Shown here: piece by piece, positions 55,001 to 64,000 of the stretch | How the letters are laid out: the number at the start of each line of letters is the position of its first letter | How positions within the stretch are numbered: position 1 is the stretch's first letter | Source: Apostichopus japonicus | Taxonomy: Eukaryota; Echinodermata; Holothuroidea; Aspidochirotida; Stichopodidae | Length of the DNA: 64,000 nt | Direction: 5' to 3' | Assembly: GCF_037975245.1 (NCBI RefSeq) | Contig: NC_092577.1 | Span: 5,368,001 to 5,432,000 of the forward strand | Position numbers and translations under genes: made by a program | The notes under the pieces: model-generated | Databases searched by the model: none | What the model was told of the DNA's origin: nothing | Seen by the model: only the letters and a program-made list of their open reading frames with translations

Positions 55001-57844
55001 TAACAGTGTTGCTGCGATTTTAGGCAGCTCCACTTCATTAATTTTGCTGTCAACATTTGTTCCATTTTGAAGTTTTAATTCCTCGTAGGCTTCATACCGT
55101 TGCCCAAGTTCACGCATGAAATGTTCAATGCCTAAGGAATTTTTGTCAATACAAGCCGTTACCTGTTGAGCATCTTGAAGCAATTTTATGTCTTCATCAT
55201 TGAGCCACTTGAGTTCAGCTACATAATCTTTCGACTGTTTGGGATTATCCTTTAGTTTGCTTTTCTGAGTGTTAAGTTCTCTACTTTTCCTTTGAATGTC
55301 ACGCAACTGCTTACGTAAAGGAGTAAGCTTCTCTTGTGACAGATCATTCAGAAAGAATTCAAGCCATGCAAGGAAGTACCTGGAAATTTCAGACGGTTGC
55401 CTTTGATTAAGAGCTTCAATGAGGTTTAATATATCATCCGTTGGCTGAGTATTTAGTTGCTGCTCTCGAACTTCACGCATTTGTCTTTTCAAGTCGTCAT
55501 GGAAGTGCTCTACAGTTGGAAATTTGTTATCGAATCGTTTGCTCCACTTTTTATCCAAACCGGCATACTTGCTCCATAATTCTGACTGCAGTGGAAGATG
55601 AACTTTCTTATAATCCTCAGGGCATTTTTTTACGTTGGACAAGATACCAGCTGCGATATTTTTTCCTGCAACACACCCTTCCACTTCATCGTCGACTACG
55701 ATTTGCAAATCTTTGCAAAACTTCTGGAGAGATCTAATGGATCTAAACTGTTCTTGTTTTTGCTTTACATGACCTTCCCACAAGACTAAATTGAGCTCTT
55801 TACAAATATCTGAGCCAATGTCTAATAGAAACGCCTTGCTGAACAGAATTGTAACGTTGTCTTTGCGTAATACGTCACCTTGCTTTTGAGGATTCTCAGT
55901 TGTGACGACACACAGAAGATGCTTTGTCACTTTCATTTCCTTTATTTGACTTCGATTTCTCAGGAAGGTTTCCTCTTTCACTAACAAAACGACCACATCT
56001 GATGCCAATAGAGCAAACTTCCTCTGCTTGGGGAATTCGAAAGCGTTTCCACGTAAATTCAAGAAGGTTATTGCGTCTAGAAGCCTAGAGTTAGCATCTT
56101 CTTCGCTCCCGGTGCTTTCTGGTAAAAACCAAAACGTCTCAACTGTTCCCTTTGACAACTTGGCACACGACGGCTCCTCGTCGCAGTCCACAAAGTAAGG
56201 GTGATCACTGTTACCTTGCAGCTTGCCAACAACCTTATTCAGTAATTTTGATTTTGAGATACCTATGTCTCCAAATCTAAGAAATGAAACTATGGGTATT
56301 TCATGCTCAATCACCGATTTTTCAATTGGAGTGTTCTCATTTATTGGCTTCCAGGACTTGTAAATTTTCCGAAGTCCCCAAAGCAAAAGTTGAACCTCAG
56401 TTTGATGTTGAAGACTGGGAAGAAGTAGAGGAACGGCAAGTCTGCACGCTGCCATTTTTGATAAAATCTCCTGTTTAAGGAAAGGGTCACAGCTATGCAA
56501 TGCAGCAAATGTTAAATCCATTGCGCTCATAATGTTATTTGGCTCCTCGGACTCGCTTCTTGTAACATCTACTGAGTCAAAAATATCAAAATCAGCCGCC
56601 TTACTACTTTTTGAAATATTCTCTAAAATTTCGCTTGGTAGCTGTACGTATTTACGCCCGCGAAAATCAAGCGAATTGATTGCTGTCATAAACTTCCAAA
56701 ATGCGTTCTTGCTTGTATTTTCGATTTCGTAGGCATCCCTTCTTACAGATGTAGCTTCCACAATTCCTATGTCTCTTTGAACTATGTTGAGTATTTCAAA
56801 AACACTTTTTTCGGGAGATAAGGTTTGAGGAAATGCAGTGTCACAACTGCTTGGACCCTCAGTACTTTTATGCAAATCAGTCACGTCTTTACAAGAGGTC
56901 CAACTTGCTTCTAAGAGATTTCGCAAAGAATCGCAAAGCACTGCAAATATCTGGCCGTGATTTTTTAATATATTCCAAACTGGCACAAGGTTTTCGTCTT
57001 CATAACTACCTTGCACTACTGTGTGGGTTTTGCTTAAATCATTTTTATATTGTCTGAAGCCTACATCAGATTTAAGAGTGCCTCCCTCGAACACCTTAAT
57101 TTGTCGACATAATTCCACATAATCCCTGTCGGGATTGTTTTCATTTTCAATACATATGAAATGTGTGTCTCCGCCTGCTGAACATGAATCTACATTATTT
57201 GGATTTAAGTCATTCAAGTCTCTCTCAATTGCATCCCAAATTAATTTTCCACAACCACTTTTAATACCAGATGAGCTCACCTTAAGGAAACAACGTCCAC
57301 CAACTTCGAAAGGTCCTAGTGATACGTGAGAACCAAATGACTTGAAAAATGAGACAATGTCATCGTTAACGTCTTTATTGATCGAAGTGACGTCAGTAGA
57401 AGCAAATTTCTTGGATATATTCTGCAGATTGCAAAGAGCATCTGCTGTTAGTTGTAATAAATGTTCACTCGTTGTCTCCAGTTTCTTTGTCACGTGCCAG
57501 GATAGTTTTATTTTGGACATATATTCGACTTTTTCCCATTCGTCTTCTGTAACAGGCGTAGGCATATTTTCAGGGGTGTTTTCATGTCCTTTTGCACACA
57601 ATGACATAAACAATTGTTCACTTTCGATATCAAAGAAGTTACGTGTTAGGGAGTGTTCGGTCAAAAATGGTATTTCATCAATTTGGTAGGAGAGCCGCGC
57701 AAGGGGTCGACAAGGGTTAACTATATTGATGTCGATACTATGTTTTTTATTTAAACCCGTGACGTAGATTACCTGAGGCGAAAGTTCCCGATGTCCACTA
57801 TCAGTTGCTTCGGCATTTTGCTTGGTCGTACTTCGATCTTCCAT
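52013..57844 (-). CDS. Interferon-induced very large GTPase (VLIG/GVIN)-like, gene 2
   Basis: Single 1943-codon exon, collinear with gene 1 along its whole length. MACPF-like region 1-320 (FGSH at 170-173, GGR at 182-184, GG at 254-255, PVWNIL at 288-293); GTPase-like domain 1 at about 515-690 with degenerate P-loop GISKSKLLN (528-536) and SDVVVLLV (615-622); charged linker about 835-885; GIEHFMRELG (905-914) and DGDVGRVPIKWV (958-969); GTPase domain 2 with GIQSSGKST (992-1000), RCTRG (1016-1020), DTEGL (1045-1049) and RHDNELAT (1061-1068); helical stalk; C-terminal cluster HVSGCTAQCPICHAPC with downstream His and CNIC. The most conserved stretches between the two genes are GTPase domain 2 and the C-terminus. 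The most variable are the first 60 residues and the linker after the MACPF-like part. The expected role is as for gene 1. Start: first ATG; a possible acceptor (TATCAG) lies about 35 bases upstream. Confidence 0.93.
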   Translation of the reverse strand: MEDRSTTKQNAEATDSGHRELSPQVIYVTGLNKKHSIDINIVNPCRPLARLSYQIDEIPFLTEHSLTRNFFDIESEQLFMSLCAKGHENTPENMPTPVTEDEWEKVEYMSKIKLSWHVTKKLETTSEHLLQLTADALCNLQNISKKFASTDVTSINKDVNDDIVSFFKSFGSHVSLGPFEVGGRCFLKVSSSGIKSGCGKLIWDAIERDLNDLNPNNVDSCSAGGDTHFICIENENNPDRDYVELCRQIKVFEGGTLKSDVGFRQYKNDLSKTHTVVQGSYEDENLVPVWNILKNHGQIFAVLCDSLRNLLEASWTSCKDVTDLHKSTEGPSSCDTAFPQTLSPEKSVFEILNIVQRDIGIVEATSVRRDAYEIENTSKNAFWKFMTAINSLDFRGRKYVQLPSEILENISKSSKAADFDIFDSVDVTRSESEEPNNIMSAMDLTFAALHSCDPFLKQEILSKMAACRLAVPLLLPSLQHQTEVQLLLWGLRKIYKSWKPINENTPIEKSVIEHEIPIVSFLRFGDIGISKSKLLNKVVGKLQGNSDHPYFVDCDEEPSCAKLSKGTVETFWFLPESTGSEEDANSRLLDAITFLNLRGNAFEFPKQRKFALLASDVVVLLVKEETFLRNRSQIKEMKVTKHLLCVVTTENPQKQGDVLRKDNVTILFSKAFLLDIGSDICKELNLVLWEGHVKQKQEQFRSIRSLQKFCKDLQIVVDDEVEGCVAGKNIAAGILSNVKKCPEDYKKVHLPLQSELWSKYAGLDKKWSKRFDNKFPTVEHFHDDLKRQMREVREQQLNTQPTDDILNLIEALNQRQPSEISRYFLAWLEFFLNDLSQEKLTPLRKQLRDIQRKSRELNTQKSKLKDNPKQSKDYVAELKWLNDEDIKLLQDAQQVTACIDKNSLGIEHFMRELGQRYEAYEELKLQNGTNVDSKINEVELPKIAATLLINGYTLEILDGDVGRVPIKWVQAVLASATEQLGNPKVCAVSVLGIQSSGKSTLLNCMFGVKFAVSAGRCTRGVFIQLLKVHKELQTDTRFEYLIVIDTEGLKAPERSFHEDFRHDNELATFALCLADSTIINIAGQTVGKDMTDVLQIAAHAFIRMREVNIDSSCRLVQQFVADLAAVEKNEACTQAILTSLDEAVAAAANAEGYGYLYTRFSDVFNLKSNENVQYIPSLWQGAMAPPNHRYSEKIMMLRKIIIDDLKETSRTLRQFSERTTNIWNAVKEENFIFSFQNCVTALRYKTFQHTYGQWVIEMRQKTMESESDAQQKLRNVPKTFVSETKQTLLEEINHVVDEECSRLEALIRAYLKNNVEHNDDQLHKFEDEFLHDLELTGRTFKQDARDALNRVEESIHQLDHMDHLLPVCRNQLREMARQEALAQRGNIADLKTLENMSNEQIRQTFETLWEDWIKEICASYPSKTVEEEEVRREVYSYVFQVGEKRDLLKDGLMKRLKVKFAQGGPNQTGIKDNVDKIVGISLAILISDIENDFAFEPSIIKQLIDTSVVQLNSNFDGTLLSQDTKIKVLEQVCNQAVPIIYEGRCKYNEKYSLRELLTKEKKNLWEDFNALFSSAFQDTRASASVTRLLYEKLADRIKCYLGPAIFKAVREDCPYFASKFKMFGQLLEDMAINNDFQDYYNFILDLPTFLEDWSLRKIAEVCVSTTQNKSFVEVMVEEEVQDIIPTLLEIVHSTVSLHSKQPINENNGSESEYSIWIKNFFKAIKENVETLHISDDDVKTILLFDVKELSFFTDQIKNYLKDDIESDIKDTLGIPRSGCIQEAERMLRALPTKPQAEIARHVSGCTAQCPICHAPCDNMTAQHEKHRAELHFPEGLVGTASKGSERLLCNICTSSVTSNDTYWEGNVKQKYRDYQTHFPDWIIQPVRDQSPVKYWKWVMNNFNEDFAKMYGRKEANIPLGWIEITREEAIQDLRNAYVLREVS

Positions 57845-59807
57845 GATGTTAGTAATGCTATCATCACTTTCTGATACAACTTAAACTGTTAACTTGGTCT
57901 TCGACGAAATCAGGAATCTAATAGACCGTTGTTGAACTGTTTTGAAACATGAAAGGAAAAACTGTGTCAAATTAAGTTACAGTTAAAGATCATGGCTTAC
58001 TTCTCGACCGCCAAACACCCTGTATCTACTGATTTTCGTCGGTCACATGTAGTAGCAATCCTCATAATCATTAAAAACATTATTGACCTCTAACGCGACG
58101 CGCCATAATAGACCTTCAATCTAACTGTGTATTATCGAGTTGGCAAATTATCTCTATATTCCATCTATTTATACATCTTTATAAATTGCAGCCAGAAGTC
58201 ACACGGTCACAGGAATGCTTTAAACATGAAAATGCTACCATAGGAATATATTCTGGAAACTCGGTGACAATTCCCACAGGTTGTAGCTAGTTGTGACAGC
58301 TCTTATGTATTTAGAAACAATTGTGTATGTCAGCAAATAGTTTCTCGTTTTTTGACACAAAGCAGAAATATTTCACACTTAAGAACTGTGCCTTACCCAC
58401 CAATACAGCTGATGTCTTCTAAATTACATTCAATGAACTTAATTAGTTTTAGTAGTAATTGAATAGTTACGCCACTCTTTTATGTAATGTTTCGACAGCG
58501 ATTAATGAAAACGAACGAAACATTAAGCAGAGCGAATAATATACATTGCACCAAGATTAGTAGAAAACCCAAACCAGCAGTGGAAATTGCAAGCACAATA
58601 AACTCATGTTTGCTGGTATAATTGTCGTCTATTGTTACTATCCTATCAGTTCCAGCTCTTTTGTCGAAGGAATCATGTAGATTTAATATCCCATTTAAAT
58701 CCAAAAAGAAGCATGTTTCTGTAATCCCACGGAAAATTTCCAAAACTTTAAATATCTTGCAGACGATTAGACACGAATAACAGAGTTTCAAGTCACCTCA
58801 GTCTGGTAACACTGAGTCGATGCTTAAATGATTCTGTCTAGATTAAAAGATGGCGCAAGACAATGCGGATAGTTTCAAGTAAGCGGTTCAGGCACATGTC
58901 CAATGTGTCCTTAATCTTTATATTTTGAAAGTACACATGAAAAATAGTACATTAGTTACAAATCCCAGTCTGTTCGACAGGTGCGACTATACATAAGAAG
59001 TTTAGACATCTCGAAAATATAGTGCAATTGTAATGATATTCTTCTAATATACGGTTTTGAGTTGAAAGAAGGCCCATGTTCTATTGATCAGAAAATTGAA
59101 CACTTGAACGTTAAACGGACAAGAGGAGCACTCGACAACTAGAAAGAAAAGCTGACACTGCATGATTTAAACATCTGATTCAATTCAGAAATCATAATTA
59201 TTATTCCAAACTTAAAGAAATTTTTTGATTTCCATAGGTGTCTGGAGAAAATCCTTTGTTTGCCAATAACAACTTATGTCCCAATTCCAGGAAGACATTT
59301 GGAGGTATATACGGCCATAAACCTAAGGTGAGCTATATACGTGAACTTATATTAACACCTTTGAAGAATGTTGAATTTGAGGAAAGGTCGTCAAAAACAT
59401 AAATGATACATTCATACATATACTCACTGGTTTTGTGCTAGTCCAAATTAATTCCTTCATTGAGGGTCCTCTCCTTTCTCTTCTCCGAGGTAGAACTACA
59501 AAATAAACAACCACTATATCATATATTTATGTGAAGAGTCACTAGACAGTTAAATTACGCAACGCGGGATGCTCAAAATGTGTTATATACAATGGCATAG
59601 TACAGTTTACAGCAAGTATGAAGGTATTTATATAACGGGCATTTAATCTGAACAATTACTGAACTAAGGTAACGTGATTGCAACAGTATTGAAAGTTGTC
59701 ACTTTGCTGAGCTAAAAATATTCAAATTGTTCCATGTAGGAAAGCTACTGCATGAACGTTTTTATGCAAAGAAATAATAGAAACATATAATAGATGCAAA
59801 GAGGTTT
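57845..59807. other. 5' flank of VLIG gene 2
   Basis: No similarity to the gene 1 leader was found by eye. Candidate minus-strand splice donors occur (GTAAGC near 57990, GTAAGG near 58390). A 103-codon minus-strand frame at 58480-58791 contains one hydrophobic segment (FIVLAISTAGLGFLLILVQC...) that could be a membrane helix, but nothing else supports a gene. Confidence 0.4.
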
Positions 59808-60165
59808 GATACTTGTCAACGGAACGACCTGTCGCAAATGGTCCCATCGAAACATGGGAGCCAAATGCATCAATAAATGAACAAATCTCTCGCTTAACAA
59901 CGTCAACTGGTTTAACATGATTAAGTTGCTGCCCATGTTCCTTGGATAACTGAAACGAATTCTCGACAAGTCGCATTTGAGAAGGATCTCCCTTGTAACG
60001 TTTATGCACATACCAAGTATGTTTCACTTTCGATATATATTTAATCTTACCAATGAGTATAACAGGTAGGTATCGGTATATCCTGTAAAAGATTGTTATG
60101 TCCATGTGTACATAGTGATAAATACAACTACTCACTATTTAAGTGAAAGAAGTTCCAGGTCACTG
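59808..60165 (-). pseudogene. VLIG N-terminal fragment
   Basis: Relic of a third VLIG copy. In one frame NFFHLNSE, a stop, then LYLSLCTHGHNN (about 60110-60160) corresponds to residues 52-72 of gene 1 (RVFFDKQSENLFLSLCSQGYEN). After a frameshift, YISKVKHTWYVHKRYK (about 59998-60045) matches gene 1 residues 91-106, and ICSFIDAFGSHVSMGPFATG (about 59830-59890) matches the FGSH..GGR region, with one Gly of GGR lost. Similarity stops near 59810. Nothing of the GTPase domains remains nearby. Confidence 0.85.
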
Positions 60166-61389
60166 AAATTATTAGAATTTCTAACTTTTCTAATGATATG
60201 TAACGAGAGTCGCTCTGTAAGCAGTGAAATTTATATCATGTTTATTAAATCATAAACCTCGTAATGGGTGAATTACTTGGGATGTATTATGTAACGTAAT
60301 GGAATCATCGTTAACCTTCAGCGGGTTTGGTTCACTTCTCTCAAAGGACAGTAATTTCCGTTATTATCACCTTCCATATCTCCAAGTTGGCCTAGGCTTT
60401 GCATAAATGAACGAACATTATTTTATTTCTCTTTATTGATGAATAACGTTGACCTAGAAATAATGTTCTAACGCATTATCTTGATTTTTGACATTGCAAA
60501 CAAATTTCATTATGAACTGGTCAGCCAGAAGAAATTAATCTTCAAAAAACGGAAATAACATAAATATTTGCTATCTACTGTGTTAATAGAAGCAAAAAGA
60601 TAATGAAAGTATAATTTGATTTGAACAACAATAGGAGATCAAATGCAACAATGATATCAAATTGTTGCTTACTTGAATATTGGAAACCAACTAGGTCATT
60701 TTCGTTCTGAATACACACGAAAAAACTCTTTTAATCCATTACTTGTGAAATAGATATGACTCAAACAAGAGTTTCTGGTTTTATCCATCTTTTCTGTCAG
60801 ATTTCCTGAACTAGTAAGTTAGCTACCCGACGTATGCCTATTTTTAAATGATATATGGTTACACACAATGAGATTATTAAAAGAAAGACAACCATTTTCA
60901 GTACTGCTATTTCACATCCCCATCTTAATATGTTATTCATGACCTTTGTTGAGGTATAGTTGTAGCTGACTAATTGATGCCAGTGAAAAATGTCATTATT
61001 ACAGAAATTGATCATAGAGGTGATATGAAACATCGTCACGGCAGATTTCATACCTTTATTATTGGTCTTTGCCTGTAAAGGTGAAGCAATGCTCGTTCAA
61101 CTGTCTCTGTCACTGATTGTATACTGAGCTGCATAACACCATTAATCTTGCGTTGGTAAAAGTTAGAGGGAGGAGGAGGGGGAAGAGAAATTAAGTCACA
61201 AATGAGTTGATATTCGCAAAATGGCAGAGAGTAAGCTAAATCAAAAAACTTGAATGTATCGTAAAGTGTATGGCTTTCGTCTAAAGAGATTTTTTTACAA
61301 AGAGAATATCCTGATAAATAACATTTTGCAATAAATATTTCAAACTCGAACGAAACGACTCTAATTTACAATTGCATACATTTTACTTT
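60166..61389. other. Spacer upstream of the VLIG fragment
   Basis: AT-rich. No gene or repeat recognised; no clear copy of the leader seen at 21075-21500. Confidence 0.5.
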
Positions 61390-63475
61390 TAAACTGACAA
61401 CCTGCATGAACGTTTTGTTTTAATATGTGTTTCGTGCAAATAGTTCGTGTTAATATTTCGTGCTACTTATATGTTTACTTACCTTCTAATACTATCCTAC
61501 TCTCCTTTCATCAATTATGCTAAATGTAACTTTCAGAATTGCTAAATTTCTTTGTTTTCAGGAGGAATGTAGAACACCAGTGCTGCCCTTAGTCCACGTT
61601 TCGTGAACGCGGACTTGGTCTCGGATTTTACTCCGACTAGATGAGCCCAGACTCCGACATGGGATCAATGCCAGACGACATGCGCAATTGTATTTATTGA
61701 AAGACTAGTTCAAATGTTGTCCATATTTTTACAAAGCACCACTACACCAAAGCCTATACTTGTCTGGTTTGAACATTAAAGCAATCTTCTCATTGTTAAG
61801 CGGTTCGAGCATGATGCCACTTATTGTGCCTAATAACGGTGCCTTAGAGAGGTCAAACAGAGTCATATAATCAATAAAAACGAAGACAAATGATTAGTGT
61901 CGAAAGGTATTGAATTTTCAATACGATTGAGAAAGTCACATGCATCCCTCTAATGATTTACTCCTGATCTGCAACCTATCTCAATTCGACATTAAGATTC
62001 GGCCAAACTATATATACAAGAGTTACCAATTGTATCAATGTCATTTTCAACTCCATATTCTTTATAAATACCTTTCCTTAAACCCGGACTACCTGTACAA
62101 TGACTGGGAGCTACTAGGCTCAACCTCAGCCGCCCTACTTAACACACAACAACAAGTTATATACAGCAAGTATTTGGTTAGGTGTATATTATATCACACG
62201 TTGCTATTATTTCCGGGTGAGATTCCAAACAGTCTTTGAAGCTGTACTGTACTTGACCGTCGTGAACTTCCGGGTGACTGCAGTGTCGTATTACACATTC
62301 CTTATTTACGTATCCATAACTAATATTTCGGATGTGCTATAACATGCTAAAAACCAAACGTACACATATGGTGCGATCGGTTTCTGAAGTCTAAGTTTTG
62401 AACTTAGTTTATAAAGTTTAAACTTGTGTTTACCTAATGTTTTTGTGGCAATATTGGCAATGTCTTGCTGTTTGTGACGTATCACTAGATTATCATGAAC
62501 GTCATTGTCGTCAACATCATTGTCGTTGTCATCGTTGTCGTTATCGTCGTCGTCATCGATGTTAACTATGTCATCTTTTATATCTTCCTTTGATTTCCTT
62601 TGATTCCTTTGATTTCCGTGTGTTTAACTCGATCACTCAGTGTTAGATGTAGCAGACTTCGTTCAATTGCTCTTTGTGTTGTCATTAGGTTCTGCTCAAT
62701 CTCTCTAGTTGTAGTCCAAGTTTCTGCTCCGTATGTCTTCACTTAATCGTAAAATGTTTACATTCAAGCAACATGCAGCAGTGACAGTTCATATTTTCTT
62801 TGAAATACTTACTTGGACGAAAAAAGGGTCATGCGTTTTTCTAATTTTTGCTCAGAAAGAGTCGAACATAGAACTTTCACCTTATTTGCTCTTTGCTCTT
62901 TTGACGTCATGGACTAAACATGTTTGAACCAAAGACATAGTAAATTTATGAAACTGTCTGGCTCGGATAATGACGAAGAAGAAAGCCTTCATCCAAGGCA
63001 AGTTACTATTGAAAGTGAGTGAAGAAACACACATTTCGTCACAAGAAGGCTGGGACTCATGCCAGTCGGAATTTGAGAAGGATCCTCGTCGCTAGTATTT
63101 TGCATGCAAAGCTACAACAGCGCCGACCAAACTGCATGTTCTTCGTAGCAGATAACACTTGTTAACAACTTTACATTTTTGTCAGGATATAGTGCACCTG
63201 TGACGTTAGGACCCGAATGCAGAAGAGCTCATAAATACCTGCATAAAAATATATTTAGGTAAACCTAAGTTCTCATATTTGGCATGTTAGTTTGTGGCAT
63301 AGACAGGAACCTATACTATGCTGACTTTTAACCTTCAATGATTATTGTTAACTCTTTTCTGTGTAACCGATGGAATAATAAGACGTATTTGCGCAGTTAG
63401 CCGTCAACCTGACAGTAGAAATACGCTGGGAAGCATTGTAAGTTGGTAGCCTAAATACGACTACTTATAGTGCAC
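61390..63475. repeat. Duplicated flank sequence, copy C
   Basis: 61390-61840 matches 30500-30930, 61840-62020 matches 32058-32214, and 62435-63470 matches 35455-36470. At about 61850 it preserves the empty site of the LINE derivative and at about 63470 that of the LTR retrotransposon. No gene recognised. Confidence 0.8.
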
Positions 63476-64000
63476 CCACCTTATATACTGCAGAAAAATG
63501 AATTGTAGAATTTAACCGAATCTAAAGTGATTTGACCGATCAAGTGCTATGAACATAGGAATTTGTATTTTGATTTTTGGTCGATGCCATGGATCCGGTG
63601 GTCCCATACTTACTAGTGGAATGAAATCCTTGATTTGCATACGCTGGTAATAATTACGCACTTCATGGCGACTATACAGCATATCAGTCCACTGTGAACT
63701 ATAAGCTTGATGACGTGGACTTATATAGGCTATGAACATACTACAGTAGGTTATATGATATTGTTAGGAAAACAGAAATGATTGTTAACTTACATGTTTG
63801 CTTGTCCAGAATCTCAAAATGAATGGAAACCTCTCACACACGAGCAGTATCTTCGAGAATACTTTCTTCCGTCGAAGTTATATCTCTCTTCGTCAGCTAT
63901 AGAGCAAGAAAACTCGCTGGCTTGAACAGACCTGACGAAGGCTACATGTTGTTTGTGCCGCAAAGAATTGAGACACTCTTTGTAAATAATCTATAACTGT
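63476..64000. repeat. Duplicated flank sequence, right end
   Basis: Copy of 46079-46740 running to the window edge; small indels are frequent. No conserved open frame. Confidence 0.8.

Noticed and set aside
58480-58791. A single-pass membrane protein gene
   Set aside because: One hydrophobic stretch in a 103-codon frame, with no splice support, homology or conserved copy elsewhere in the window.

Overview
The window is nuclear DNA from an animal, most likely a marine invertebrate deuterostome such as an echinoderm (this last is a guess from the mix of repeats). It is AT-rich, full of (TA)n microsatellites and dead transposons, and has no bacterial gene organisation. Only two genes look intact: large, intronless paralogues of the interferon-induced very large GTPase family (VLIG/GVIN), both on the minus strand, at 14799-20651 (1950 aa) and 52013-57844 (1943 aa). 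Each reads as an N-terminal MACPF-like region, a degenerate GTPase-like domain, a helical linker, the VLIG-type GTPase domain (P-loop GIQSSGKST, switch-II DTEGL), a long helical stalk and a C-terminal Cys/His cluster. A broken N-terminal copy lies at 59808-60165. An orphan copy of the first gene's 5' leader (with its splice donor) lies near 33.9-34.4 kb. The locus is therefore a decayed tandem array of VLIG genes.

Layout. 1-14.8 kb: BEL/Pao integrase relic, a 34-bp hairpin satellite, a long palindrome with a hammerhead-like core set between (TA)n tracts, a possible solo LTR, a minisatellite containing a CR1/L2-like LINE, a DIRS-like relic, and a cluster of G/C-tract MITE ends. 14.8-21.9 kb: VLIG gene 1 and its leader. 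22.1-29.1 kb: a Penelope-like element whose endonuclease and reverse-transcriptase halves lie on either side of a 5.4-kb segment with inverted ends built from GGGCCCAATTGGG-like repeats; that segment carries a broken SGNH-hydrolase-like gene. 29.2-36.5 kb: a tRNA-derived SINE, duplicated VLIG-flank sequence, and a short LINE derivative with a clean target-site duplication. 36477-46073: a minus-strand Ty3/gypsy-like retrotransposon with matching 266-bp LTRs and a CTCCC target duplication. It has lost protease, RT and RNase H and holds two younger DNA transposons: 37203-40580 (6-bp duplication, long repeat-built inverted ends) inside integrase, and 42504-45757 (TTAA duplication) inside gag. The second carries exons of a P2X7-C-terminal-domain gene. 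46-52 kb: flank and duplicated AT-rich DNA. 52-57.8 kb: VLIG gene 2. 58-64 kb: VLIG relic plus a third copy of the duplicated flank, which preserves the empty sites of the retrotransposon and the LINE derivative.

The paralogous flanks give a relative history: flank duplication, then LINE and retrotransposon insertion in one copy, then insertion of DNA transposons into the retrotransposon. All family assignments come from reading motifs and translated sequence by eye; no database search was run.
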